Origin: NZQO01 sp964639255
GTDB lineage: Bacteria; Bacteroidota; Bacteroidia; Flavobacteriales; Flavobacteriaceae
DNA length: 15,864 nt
NCBI GenBank assembly: GCA_964639255.1
Contig: CAZXDP010000061.1
Coordinates: forward strand, 1-15,864
Direction: 5' to 3'
Shown: positions 1 to 7,626 of the stretch, piece after piece
How positions within the stretch are numbered: position 1 is the first letter of the stretch
Layout of the letters: every line of letters begins with the position of its first letter
Notes under the pieces: model-generated
Told to the model about the DNA's origin: nothing
What the model saw: only the letters and a program-made list of their open reading frames with translations
Database searches by the model: none
Position numbers and translations under genes: made by a program

Positions 1-1138
1 CGTTATAGAGAAAATAGCTCCCCGCACCGGTCTCCTTCAGCAATTGTGCAACATCGCTATCGCTAGGTCCCAAGGCCAAGATAGGACGCCCCGCCGAAAA
101 ATACTCGAACAGTTTGCCAGGGATAATCGCCCTGGTTTCGGGTTTGTCCATTTCAACCAACAACAAAACGCTTGCTTCTCGTTGGCGGCGAACCGCCTCC
201 TTATGCGGAACGTAATCTTCCAATGTTAGATAGTCCAACAATCCGGCCTTTTCAATATCGTCTAAAATCTCCTGGCTTACCGCACCTGTTAGCTGTAGTT
301 CGAAAGCTTGGGCGAAGTGAGGATATTCGTTAACGAGCTTCGCCAAGGTCTGCCAAAGAATTTTAGGGTTACGGTCGCTCAATAAAGAGCCAACATGCGA
401 AATACGGAAGCGCTCGTGACTCAAGGCCGTCTTATGCGCATAGGGTTCAAAACCGTTGGTAACTACTTGAATAGGTTGGTTGGTTATCTGCGAAAATTCT
501 TCTTTTGTACTCGGGCTTGTCACTGTGATAGTGCTCGCTGCGTTTAATACCTTTCTTTCCAGATCACGATGTTTTTTATTGGAAGCCTTTGTTAAACGCA
601 ATTGCGAATGATAGTGAATGTTGGTCCATGGATCTCTAAAATCGGCTAGCCAAGGTAGCTGTAAGGATTGGGCCAATCCGAGACCGATAAGATGAACGCT
701 ATGGGGTGGCCCGGTGGTCACCACGGCATCAAAAGGATGTTGTAAAATGTAATTTTGGAGAAATTTAATTGAAGGCGTTACCCAGCCCACACGGGCATCG
801 GGTATAAAAAAGTTGCCCCTAATAAAAAGCATGGCTTTTTCTAATAAGGAAGGCTTTTTACTGGTAAGGATGCCACTACTAAGCTGCTTCGTTTTCTTCT
901 TAAAAAATGTCTTTGCCCACCCATAAGGCTCCTTAACAGACTGGGAAATCACGGTAACATCGGTTGGCACCAGTGTGGACAGGGATTCGTCCAATAGCGG
1001 ATAATGAGCATTTTCTGGCACGTACACTACCGGCTCGATTCCGAATTCTCTAAAATATCGCACAAAATGAAGCCATCGTTGCACACCGGGCCCTCCTGCA
1101 GGTGGCCAGTAATAGGTTATAACGAGCACTTTCTTCAT
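1..1138 (-). CDS. GT4-type glycosyltransferase, C-terminus cut by window edge
   Basis: This partial gene reads leftwards from ATG at 1138 and is still open at base 1, giving about 379 residues with no stop. The N-terminus begins MKKVLVITYYWPPAGGPGVQ, the typical opening of flavobacterial GT4 (GT-B fold) glycosyltransferases, where the glycine-rich loop lies near the acceptor site. Near the visible end is GKLFEYFSAGRPILALGPSD, the nucleotide-sugar-binding C-terminal motif with the conserved E of the EX7E-type signature. Roughly 40 residues appear to be missing. The start lies 3 bases after the stop of the YfhO gene, so the two are probably co-transcribed and translationally coupled. The likely role is transfer of a sugar to a lipid-linked or surface polysaccharide at the cytoplasmic face of the inner membrane. 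Donor and acceptor sugars cannot be read from the sequence. Confidence 0.88.
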   Translation of the reverse strand, partial: MKKVLVITYYWPPAGGPGVQRWLHFVRYFREFGIEPVVYVPENAHYPLLDESLSTLVPTDVTVISQSVKEPYGWAKTFFKKKTKQLSSGILTSKKPSLLEKAMLFIRGNFFIPDARVGWVTPSIKFLQNYILQHPFDAVVTTGPPHSVHLIGLGLAQSLQLPWLADFRDPWTNIHYHSQLRLTKASNKKHRDLERKVLNAASTITVTSPSTKEEFSQITNQPIQVVTNGFEPYAHKTALSHERFRISHVGSLLSDRNPKILWQTLAKLVNEYPHFAQAFELQLTGAVSQEILDDIEKAGLLDYLTLEDYVPHKEAVRRQREASVLLLVEMDKPETRAIIPGKLFEYFSAGRPILALGPSDSDVAQLLKETGAGSYFLYN

Positions 1139-1141
1139 ACG

Positions 1142-3592
1142 TTAGCGATCCGTAGCGGTAGCCGAATTTTTCTTTCTTTTGAAGCTGACATACACCCCAC
1201 CTGCAATGATGAGCAGCAGCATGAGAGCACTGCCCAAGCTAATAGAGCTGCCGGTTTGAATAACCTTTGGTTCAAATTTGAATTCAATTTTGTTGTTACC
1301 TTCAGGCACCGTCATTGCCCGAAGCACATAATTGGCTCGGTAGTGATGGGCAGCCTTTCCATTGATATAGGCATTCCACCCATTGGGATAATACACTTCT
1401 GAAAATACCAATAATTGGGGCGATTTGGTCGCAACTTCGTATACGATATGTCCTGGTGAATGCGATATAAGATCTACGGTTGCCGTGCTGTCTGCCTTTA
1501 GGCTTTTTGGCAATGCCTCTTTAAACTCTTGGTGGACCACAGCTACCTTTTTTGTATCAAGGCTATCGAGCGCCAGCATTTCCTCATCGGCATTTTCTGC
1601 TATTACCACTTCTTCCACAAACCAAGCATTACCATTATTATAGGGATTTCGCTGGGCGGTAACACCCCCACTCTTACCCCGTACCAAAATATATTTTACA
1701 TTGAGCATATTTAGCATCCCAATATGGCCTTGCGAGATGTAGAAATCGTACAGTTCTTGCATACGCCCCGGCTTAGCGGCGTGATACCCACCAAGGGCGT
1801 TATAGAAATAACTGGCTCGCCCGCTCGAAAAAGCATTGGTGGTAGCGTCGTACACACGAAATGTTCCGTCATCTTTCAGAATTTGCTCGTCTGCAGGGCC
1901 AATCTGAAAAGGTTCTTCCATAATTTTAGCCGATACGAAATCTTCATTGTTTACATATCTTCTATCAACTCCTACCAAATCGACCACGATAAGCAATGCA
2001 AATGCTACCACTGCAACCGATTCGCGCATTCTTTTGTAAAAATAGGCCCCTAGTACTCCGGTAGATAGTATTACAAATACGAGCGATCGCAGCGTATCGG
2101 CACGCAGTAACGCGGCCCTATCGTCACGAACAGCTTCTACCAACGGATTTCCTAACTGTTCGCGGATCATGGAATCGTAAAGCGGATTGGCAAAATCGAG
2201 TAACGAGGAAGCGAATAACAATAGTAATAATGAAAATCCGCCCGTTATGGAAACGGCATACAAAAGCGCTTTTTTCTTTTTTTCTTCGGAAATAAATCCG
2301 TTGAAAAACTGATGCAGTCCAAATACAGCCAAGATGGGAATTACCAATTCAATGATGACTTGTATGGATGAAACAGCACGAAACTTATTATACAGGGGAA
2401 TGTATTCAATAAAGAAATTTGTAAGTACACTGAAATTGCGTCCCCAAGACAATAGCAGACTGAGCAGGAACGCCGAGACCAACCACCACTTGAGTCGGCC
2501 ATGCACCAGGAAAAGGGCCAATACAGCCAAGAAAACCACCACGGCACCGATATAGGCCGGCGCCGCCACTATAGGCTGATCGCCCCAATATACGGGCAAT
2601 TGATTGAGTATTTGGGAGGCTTCCTGTGGCGACACCCCCATTTTCAATAAAGTTTCGGAAGTTTCACCATCAATTGGCAATGCTTCAGAAGAGCCACCGC
2701 CCATAAATCTGGGAATGAACAAGTTAAAGCTTTCTGCCAAGCCATAACTATATTCGGTAATGTAGTCGTAATCCAATCCATCGGCACGCTCCTTAACGGT
2801 ACCGTCTGGCGTAATGCTGAGTTCAGATGTTCCTCTCGTAGAGGTATCGGCATATTCTTTCGTCGCCAAAATATTGGTGGCATTTAAACCTACGGCCAAT
2901 AGTACGGCCAAAAGCAGAATGCCAACGGATTTAAAATAATGCGGCAAGATTTTTTTTCTGAAAGCATCAATAGCGTATGCTACGCCAATACATACTACTA
3001 AGAAGAGAAGGTAATAGGTCATTTGGAAGTGATTCGCCACCAGTTCTAAAGCCATAGCAATGCACGTTAGAACAAAGCCCCAAATATATCGGCCTCGAAA
3101 TGTGAGTAATATCCCGCTAAGTACCAACGGCATATAGGCAATGGCATGGGCTTTTGCATTATGCCCTACTCCCAATATAATGATTAGATACGTCGAAAAT
3201 CCGAAGGCAAGAGCCCCTAAGAAAGCCAGTTTAAAATCAAGTCGCAACACTAATAGCAACAGATAGATTCCCGCAAAATAGAGAAACAGATAGTCTGCCG
3301 GTCTTGGGAGAAATCGCAATGCCAAATCGAGTTCCTTAATAAGGTTGTAGGGATATTTTGCCCCTAGCTGATACGTGGGCATGCCCCCGAAAGCGGAATC
3401 TGTCCAAAAGGTTTCCTCACCGGTCTTGGCCCGATAATCTTTCAATTGCTTGGCCATCCCTTGATATTGCACAATATCACTTTGGTATACGGTCTTTCCT
3501 TGTAATACCGGACTGAAATAAGCTAAAGCGGCTATGATGAAAAGGAGGATCACCACCAAATGGGGAAGCGCTTTCTTGAGATTTTGATTCAT
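1142..3592 (-). CDS. YfhO family multi-pass membrane protein
   Basis: The product has 816 residues and starts at ATG 3592 (MNQNLKKALPHLVVILLF). It has about 12 hydrophobic segments: one near residues 10-30, a dense set over roughly 100-260, more between about 345 and 550, a large soluble region from about 550 to 780, and a last helix near 785-805 followed by a Lys/Arg-rich tail. This architecture, with SDIVQYQGMAKQLKDY just after the first helix and a C-terminal YYPNGWNAYINGK motif, matches the YfhO family of GT-C-like membrane proteins. In Firmicutes, YfhO has been linked to glycosylation of lipoteichoic acid. In Bacteroidota the substrate is unknown. The downstream glycosyltransferase begins 3 bases after the stop, supporting a role in glycan transfer across or at the inner membrane. 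The DUF4834 gene lies about 100 bases upstream on the same strand with no terminator between, so it may share the transcript. Confidence 0.9.
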   Translation of the reverse strand: MNQNLKKALPHLVVILLFIIAALAYFSPVLQGKTVYQSDIVQYQGMAKQLKDYRAKTGEETFWTDSAFGGMPTYQLGAKYPYNLIKELDLALRFLPRPADYLFLYFAGIYLLLLVLRLDFKLAFLGALAFGFSTYLIIILGVGHNAKAHAIAYMPLVLSGILLTFRGRYIWGFVLTCIAMALELVANHFQMTYYLLFLVVCIGVAYAIDAFRKKILPHYFKSVGILLLAVLLAVGLNATNILATKEYADTSTRGTSELSITPDGTVKERADGLDYDYITEYSYGLAESFNLFIPRFMGGGSSEALPIDGETSETLLKMGVSPQEASQILNQLPVYWGDQPIVAAPAYIGAVVVFLAVLALFLVHGRLKWWLVSAFLLSLLLSWGRNFSVLTNFFIEYIPLYNKFRAVSSIQVIIELVIPILAVFGLHQFFNGFISEEKKKKALLYAVSITGGFSLLLLLFASSLLDFANPLYDSMIREQLGNPLVEAVRDDRAALLRADTLRSLVFVILSTGVLGAYFYKRMRESVAVVAFALLIVVDLVGVDRRYVNNEDFVSAKIMEEPFQIGPADEQILKDDGTFRVYDATTNAFSSGRASYFYNALGGYHAAKPGRMQELYDFYISQGHIGMLNMLNVKYILVRGKSGGVTAQRNPYNNGNAWFVEEVVIAENADEEMLALDSLDTKKVAVVHQEFKEALPKSLKADSTATVDLISHSPGHIVYEVATKSPQLLVFSEVYYPNGWNAYINGKAAHHYRANYVLRAMTVPEGNNKIEFKFEPKVIQTGSSISLGSALMLLLIIAGGVYVSFKRKKNSATATDR

Positions 3593-3691
3593 AAACGATG
3601 GTTCAGTTTAACGAACCGAAAATACATAAAATAATAAAGAAGGAGGACCTATTTGCGTTCAGAATAAAAACGATAAGCGGCAAATGAACTG

Positions 3692-3946
3692 CTATTCTAC
3701 CTCTTCGTATTCAATATATTCTCCCACCTTGGTTTTGGAAGATTTTCTATGGGAAGGTTGCTTGTCTATCGAAATGTCGCCCTCTCGCTGTTGGGGAGGC
3801 GTATTAACATCTCGGAACATTTCTTCGAAACGCTGTCCGGCCTTTTTTGCAATATACCTCATTAGATAGGGCTTTGCCAAGCGAAATACAATTCGCAAGC
3901 CGAAGAAAATTAGGAGGATAATCAAAAGGGTTTTTAGGAATGCCAT
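3692..3946 (-). CDS. DUF4834 family small membrane protein
   Basis: The product has 84 residues, beginning MAFLKTLLIILLIFFGLR. It has one N-terminal transmembrane helix (about residues 3-22), then a basic stretch (RLAKPYLMRYIAKKAGQRFE) and a polar acidic tail ending EYIEYEEVE. This is the pattern of DUF4834, a Bacteroidota family of unknown function. A longer reading from TTG at 3970 is possible but unlikely, because that TTG lies inside the -7 element of a good promoter (3968-3999). ATG at 3946 then has a leader of about 17 bases. The gene precedes yfhO on the same strand. I infer an inner-membrane anchor with a cytoplasmic tail; no catalytic motif is visible. Confidence 0.8.
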   Translation of the reverse strand: MAFLKTLLIILLIFFGLRIVFRLAKPYLMRYIAKKAGQRFEEMFRDVNTPPQQREGDISIDKQPSHRKSSKTKVGEYIEYEEVE

Positions 3947-3967
3947 AACCGAGGATACTATAGGGTT

Positions 3968-3999
3968 CAAATGTACGTATTGACGCTTAAAAAGACCAA
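3968..3999 (-). promoter_or_regulatory. Flavobacterial-type promoter of the DUF4834 gene
   Basis: Read on the minus strand, TTG (3999-3997) is followed by 21 bases and then TACATTTG (3975-3968). This fits the Bacteroidota consensus of TTG, about 17-23 bases, TAnnTTTG. Transcription would start near 3962, about 16 bases before the ATG at 3946, so the promoter supports that start over the upstream TTG. Confidence 0.6.
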
Positions 4000-4030
4000 A
4001 ATGAACTATTAAATAAATGATAAAATCTTA

Positions 4031-4038
4031 TATCTTTG
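4031..4038 (+). promoter_or_regulatory. Probable -7 element of the outer-membrane transporter gene
   Basis: TATCTTTG matches TAnnTTTG and lies 17 bases upstream of ATG 4056. No TTG is present at the expected upstream distance, so the promoter is only half supported. If it is used, the ATG at 4017 would be upstream of the transcript and cannot be the start. The element is divergent from the promoter of the DUF4834 gene. Confidence 0.4.
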
Positions 4039-4055
4039 AGCGAAACCTAATCCCT

Positions 4056-5051
4056 ATGAAATATTCCCTTTCCAGCTATTTAATCGCCTCGGTCCTGTCT
4101 GTGGCATCGCTATCGGCGCAATATACCGATATGATTAACACCAACAGGCCCGGTGTTTCACAAGGGGCATTCTCAGTAGGAACCAACGTGCTGCAGTTTG
4201 AGACAGGTTTTAGCTACGGACAGGAAAAACACGATTTGTTGCAAACGGAAACGGATGCCTTTACGTGGGATTACGCTGCTAGATACGGACTTTTGTTTGA
4301 GGAGCTAGAGGTAAGTATTATTGGTGCCTTTCGCTCCCAAAGTGTGAGCGATACCCGCGGCGCAATAGACAGGGAGATTAGACAGAGCAACTTTACCTCT
4401 AACACCGTTGGGGCGAAATATCTGTTTTACGATCCTTATAGACTGAAGGAGCAACGTGGCCCCAACCTGTACAGCTGGAAAGCGAATAACCGTTTTCAGT
4501 GGTCAGATTTGATTCCGGCGCTATCGCTCTATGCCGGTGCCAATTTCGATTTTGCCGACAATCCCTTTACGCCAGAACTTGCCGCGACCATAAGTCCGCG
4601 ATTCATACTTTCAACGCAAAATAATCTTTTAGGAGGTTTCGTATTGGTCACCAATATTGTTGCAGATCGGGTTACCACAGAATTCCCAACCTACGGCTAC
4701 GTAGTAACACTTACCCACGCCACCAACGATTATTTTTCAATTTTTGTTGAAAACCAAGGGTTTGACAGCGAATTCTATGCCGACCAACTATTTCGCGGAG
4801 GCGCAGCGGTACTCATCAATCCCAATTTGCACGTAGATGCATCGGCCACTGTTAATTTCAAGGACACGCCATCCCTGTGGTCTGCCCGCTTAGGAGTGGC
4901 CTATCGTTTCGATATGCACAACCAAGATGAGTTTATTGAGGAAAAAGGGCGCAGCGGTCGCAAGTTGCGGCGCGAGAAAAAGGAAAAAGAATATAAAAAG
5001 AAGCGAGAGGCAGACGACGATGGCGACGGAGGCCTTTCTCTTTATCAATAG
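4056..5051 (+). CDS. MetA-like 'transporter' family outer-membrane beta-barrel
   Basis: The product has 331 residues and begins MKYSLSSYLIASVLSVASLSAQ, a clear Sec signal peptide with probable cleavage after SLSA or just before YTDMINTNRP. The mature protein alternates aromatic and polar residues in strand-like segments. INTNRPGVSQGAFSVGTN followed by LQFETGF is typical of proteins annotated 'transporter' in the Phenol_MetA_deg (PF13557) group. I infer an outer-membrane barrel of about 12 strands with unknown substrate. The last 45 residues are unusual: after the final strand-like segment (RLGVAYRFDM) comes a Lys/Arg/Glu-rich run (KLRREKKEKEYKKKRE) and an acidic DDDGDGG patch, probably exposed to the periplasm. 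ATG 4017 would add 13 residues ahead of the signal peptide and overlaps the -7 element, so 4056 is preferred. The GNAT gene starts 3 bases after the stop. Confidence 0.8.
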   Translation: MKYSLSSYLIASVLSVASLSAQYTDMINTNRPGVSQGAFSVGTNVLQFETGFSYGQEKHDLLQTETDAFTWDYAARYGLLFEELEVSIIGAFRSQSVSDTRGAIDREIRQSNFTSNTVGAKYLFYDPYRLKEQRGPNLYSWKANNRFQWSDLIPALSLYAGANFDFADNPFTPELAATISPRFILSTQNNLLGGFVLVTNIVADRVTTEFPTYGYVVTLTHATNDYFSIFVENQGFDSEFYADQLFRGGAAVLINPNLHVDASATVNFKDTPSLWSARLGVAYRFDMHNQDEFIEEKGRSGRKLRREKKEKEYKKKREADDDGDGGLSLYQ

Positions 5052-5054
5052 TAT

Positions 5055-6173
5055 ATGATTGCAGTAAAAGAAGTTCGCTCGAACAAACAACTAAAGCAGT
5101 TTGTAACCTTCCCGTTCCAATTGTACAAAGATTGCCCTTATTGGGTGCCTCCTCTTATAAAAGATGAAATGGAAACGCTGGATATGACGAAAAATCCGGT
5201 TTCCAAAAATGCCGATTCATGGTATTTCCTTGCCTATAGAGATTCTATTCTGGTAGGTAGAATCGCTGTAATCATTAATCATTTGGAGGTGAACGACATT
5301 GGAAAGAAAAAGGTTCGTTTCGGCTGGTTTGATGCTATAGATGATATTGAGGTTACCAAGGCACTGGTTGACAAGGTTTTCGAAATAGGGAAGCAACACA
5401 ATCTTGACTATGCCGAAGGACCCGTGGGCTTCTCCAATATGGAAAAGGCGGGTATCTTAACCATGGGGTACGAAGAGTTGAATACGATGATTACCTGGTA
5501 CCACTATCCGTATTACGCCGAACATTTTGAATCCTTGGGTTTTGAAAAGCAGGCTACCTGGGTAGAGTTCAAAATGAACATTCCGCAGTCGATAAAAGAG
5601 AAAGTGGCAAAATTTTCAGGACTGGTAAAAGAGCGTTACCAACTGTCTGTGATACGCTTCAACAATAAAAAAGAAATTTTGCCCTATGTAGACAAGATGT
5701 TCGAACTGCTCAACAAAACCTATAATTCCTTACAGACGTTCGTCCCCATTCAACAGTATCAAATAGAGTATTATAAGGAAAAATACTTCGGATTCATTCA
5801 TCCAGATTATATTACCTGCATTAAGGACAAGGAAGGGACGCTCATCGCCTTTTCCATTGTAATGCCTTCTTTCAGCAAAGCGCTGAAAAAGGCCAATGGT
5901 ACCTTATTCCCAACAGGATGGTTCCACATTCTACAAGCGCAGAAGAAAAATGATACGGCCGCATTCTATTTGATAGGAATCGATCCGGAATATCAAGGTA
6001 AGGGAGTAACGGCTATTATATTCGAGGAAATGCAGCACCTCTTTAATGCTAAGGGCATTACTACGGTTGAAACCAACCCAGAATTAAAGGAAAATAAGGC
6101 TGTACAGCAATTATGGAAAGATTACGACCCGGTACAGCACAAAGAGCGAAACACTTATAGAAAGTACCTCTAG
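5055..6173 (+). CDS. Two-domain GNAT acyltransferase, bacterial ceramide synthase-like
   Basis: The product has 372 residues, starting at ATG 5055, 3 bases after the barrel gene. The N-terminal motif FPFQLYKDCPYWVPPLIKDE (about residues 19-38) is the hallmark of a GNAT-like family that includes, to my knowledge, the Caulobacter ceramide synthase CCNA_01212, which N-acylates a sphingoid base. A first GNAT-like half covers about residues 1-170 (including FLAYRDSILVGRIAVIIN), and a second covers about 200-372 with an acyl-CoA-binding loop of the QxxGxG type in IDPEYQGKGVTAII (about residue 315). There is no signal peptide or membrane helix, so it is cytosolic or peripheral. It is convergent with the alpha-oxoamine synthase family enzyme, 52 bases away. 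I infer that it could N-acylate the long-chain aminosulfonate made by its neighbours. The GNAT fold is firm; the substrate is inferred. No separate promoter is visible. Confidence 0.8.
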   Translation: MIAVKEVRSNKQLKQFVTFPFQLYKDCPYWVPPLIKDEMETLDMTKNPVSKNADSWYFLAYRDSILVGRIAVIINHLEVNDIGKKKVRFGWFDAIDDIEVTKALVDKVFEIGKQHNLDYAEGPVGFSNMEKAGILTMGYEELNTMITWYHYPYYAEHFESLGFEKQATWVEFKMNIPQSIKEKVAKFSGLVKERYQLSVIRFNNKKEILPYVDKMFELLNKTYNSLQTFVPIQQYQIEYYKEKYFGFIHPDYITCIKDKEGTLIAFSIVMPSFSKALKKANGTLFPTGWFHILQAQKKNDTAAFYLIGIDPEYQGKGVTAIIFEEMQHLFNAKGITTVETNPELKENKAVQQLWKDYDPVQHKERNTYRKYL

Positions 6174-6175
6174 CC

Positions 6176-6203
6176 AAAAAAACCGCCTTGAAGGCGGTTT
6201 TTT
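6176..6203. terminator. Bidirectional intrinsic terminator between convergent genes
   Basis: A run of A, then CCGCC, loop TTGAA, GGCGG and six T form a GC-rich hairpin flanked by A on one side and T on the other. It begins 2 bases after the GNAT stop and lies 22 bases beyond the stop of the opposing PLP enzyme gene, so it can end transcription from both sides. Confidence 0.85.
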
Positions 6204-6225
6204 ATCTATAGTTTAACGTAATATC

Positions 6226-7491
6226 CTATACCTGCTCTCCCATAGCCTGTGCCACAGCGGCAGACAATCTTTTGTATGTACCATTCTCCAGACGCTCACG
6301 TATGGCCGAGAAAGCATCGAGGGTTTCATTAATATCCTCAATGGTATGGGTTGCTGTAGGAATCATACGCAATAAAATTAATCCCTTCGGAATTACAGGA
6401 TACACTACGATGCTACAGAAGATACCGTAATTTTCCCGAAGGTCCTTTACAAGAGCCATGGCTTCTGGAATGCTTCCTTTAAGGTATACTGGGGTTACAC
6501 AACTTTGCGTGGTGCCAAGATCGAACCCACGGTCTTTAAGTCCGCCCTGCAGCGCATTCACATTCTCCCACAGTTTTTCTTTCAGCTCTGGCATAGTTCG
6601 TAGCATATCCAATCGTTTTAGCGCTCCTTCTACGAGCTGCATTTGAAGCGATTTAGCGAACATTTGGGAACGAAGGTTGTATTTTAGATAATTGATGATT
6701 TCTTCATCGGCGGCGATAAAGGCCCCCGTGCTAGCCATCGATTTAGCGAACGTTGCAAAATAGACATCGATATCGTCCTGTACGCCCTGCTCCTCGCCCG
6801 CACCAGCTCCGGTTTTACCCAACGTACCGAAGCCGTGGGCGTCGTCTACGAACAATCGGAAGTTGTATTTTTTCTTGAGGGCGGCAATCTCTTTGAGTTT
6901 TCCTTGCTCGCCCCGCATTCCAAAAACACCTTCGGAAATAAGCAAGATACCGCCTCCTGTTTTTTCAGCTACTTTCTCGGCACGCTTTAGGTTCTTCTCG
7001 ATGCTTTCCATATCGTTATGCTTATACGTAAAGCGCTGTCCCAAATGAAGGCGAACACCATCAATAATACACGCGTGGGCATCTACGTCATAAACGATAA
7101 CATCATCTTTAGAAACCAAGGCATCGATAGTGGAAACCATACCTTGATACCCAAAATTTAGCAAATAGGCAGCTTCCTTGTGCACAAATGCCGCGAGCTC
7201 GCGTTGCAATTGCTCGTGAAGATCGGTATGGCCGCTCATCATCCTGGCACCCATAGGATACGCAGAACCGTACTTTGCGGCAGCTTCAGCATCTACCTTC
7301 CGAACTTCGGGGTGGTTGGCAAGTCCCAAATAGTCATTTACGCTCCAGGTTATCACCTCTTTTCCTTGAAACCGCATGCGGTTGGCAATAGGACCTTCCA
7401 GCTTCGGAAATACGAAATAACCTTCGGCCTGTTCAGCCCATTTGCCCAAAGGGCCTTTATCTTTGTAGATTTTATCGAATAAGTCTTTCAT
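6226..7491 (-). CDS. Alpha-oxoamine synthase family PLP enzyme; probable cysteate fatty-acyltransferase
   Basis: The product has 421 residues, beginning MKDLFDKIYKDKGPLGKWAE. It belongs to the fold-type I group with serine palmitoyltransferase and 8-amino-7-oxononanoate synthase. Visible active-site features are the cofactor-stacking His in VDAHACIID (about H139), the PLP-ring Asp in VDDAHGFGTLG (about D216), and the Schiff-base Lys in FATFAKSMASTGAF (about K250). The segment AYPMGARMMSGHTDLHEQL replaces the usual SPT/AONS sequence there, which points away from biotin synthesis. Flavobacteria make capnine-type sulfonolipids, for which a homologous enzyme condenses cysteate with a fatty-acyl thioester and releases CO2. 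The neighbouring cysteate synthase-like and ceramide synthase-like genes fit that role. Serine palmitoyltransferase activity is the main alternative. ATG 7491 is chosen over the adjacent TTG. It has its own promoter (7518-7547) and a terminator separates it from the upstream gene. Confidence 0.82.
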   Translation of the reverse strand: MKDLFDKIYKDKGPLGKWAEQAEGYFVFPKLEGPIANRMRFQGKEVITWSVNDYLGLANHPEVRKVDAEAAAKYGSAYPMGARMMSGHTDLHEQLQRELAAFVHKEAAYLLNFGYQGMVSTIDALVSKDDVIVYDVDAHACIIDGVRLHLGQRFTYKHNDMESIEKNLKRAEKVAEKTGGGILLISEGVFGMRGEQGKLKEIAALKKKYNFRLFVDDAHGFGTLGKTGAGAGEEQGVQDDIDVYFATFAKSMASTGAFIAADEEIINYLKYNLRSQMFAKSLQMQLVEGALKRLDMLRTMPELKEKLWENVNALQGGLKDRGFDLGTTQSCVTPVYLKGSIPEAMALVKDLRENYGIFCSIVVYPVIPKGLILLRMIPTATHTIEDINETLDAFSAIRERLENGTYKRLSAAVAQAMGEQV

Positions 7492-7517
7492 CAAATATTT
7501 GGTTTCAACATAAGTGG

Positions 7518-7547
7518 CAAAAGTAACTAATTTACTTATGATAGCAA
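7518..7547 (-). promoter_or_regulatory. Flavobacterial-type promoter of the alpha-oxoamine synthase gene
   Basis: On the minus strand TTG (7547-7545) is followed by 19 bases and TACTTTTG (7525-7518), an exact fit to TTG-N19-TAnnTTTG. The predicted transcription start lies about 20 bases before ATG 7491. Together with the terminator just upstream, this makes the gene an independent transcription unit. Confidence 0.65.
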
Positions 7548-7577
7548 TATTCTTTTTGGGTAAGAAATAAACAAAAA

Positions 7578-7605
7578 AAGGTCCTTACCAGTGGGTAAGG
7601 ACCTT
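7578..7605 (-). terminator. Intrinsic terminator of the cysteate synthase-like gene
   Basis: A perfect 12-base-pair stem (AAGGTCCTTACC, 7578-7589, with 7594-7605) closes over an AGTG loop. Read on the minus strand it is followed by a run of T, 21 bases after the stop of the gene at 7627. The direction of the T run assigns it to the minus strand. Confidence 0.88.
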
Positions 7606-7626
7606 ATATAGTAAAGGTTACATCTT

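Noticed and set aside
1004..1402. Plus-strand open frame of 132 codons over the glycosyltransferase/YfhO junction
   Set aside because: It is antisense to two well-supported genes, its translation looks like no protein family, and it has no promoter.
6226..7491. 8-amino-7-oxononanoate synthase (BioF) of biotin synthesis
   Set aside because: No other biotin gene is nearby, the protein is longer than typical BioF, and the substrate-side motif (GARMMSGHTDLHE) differs from the BioF form.
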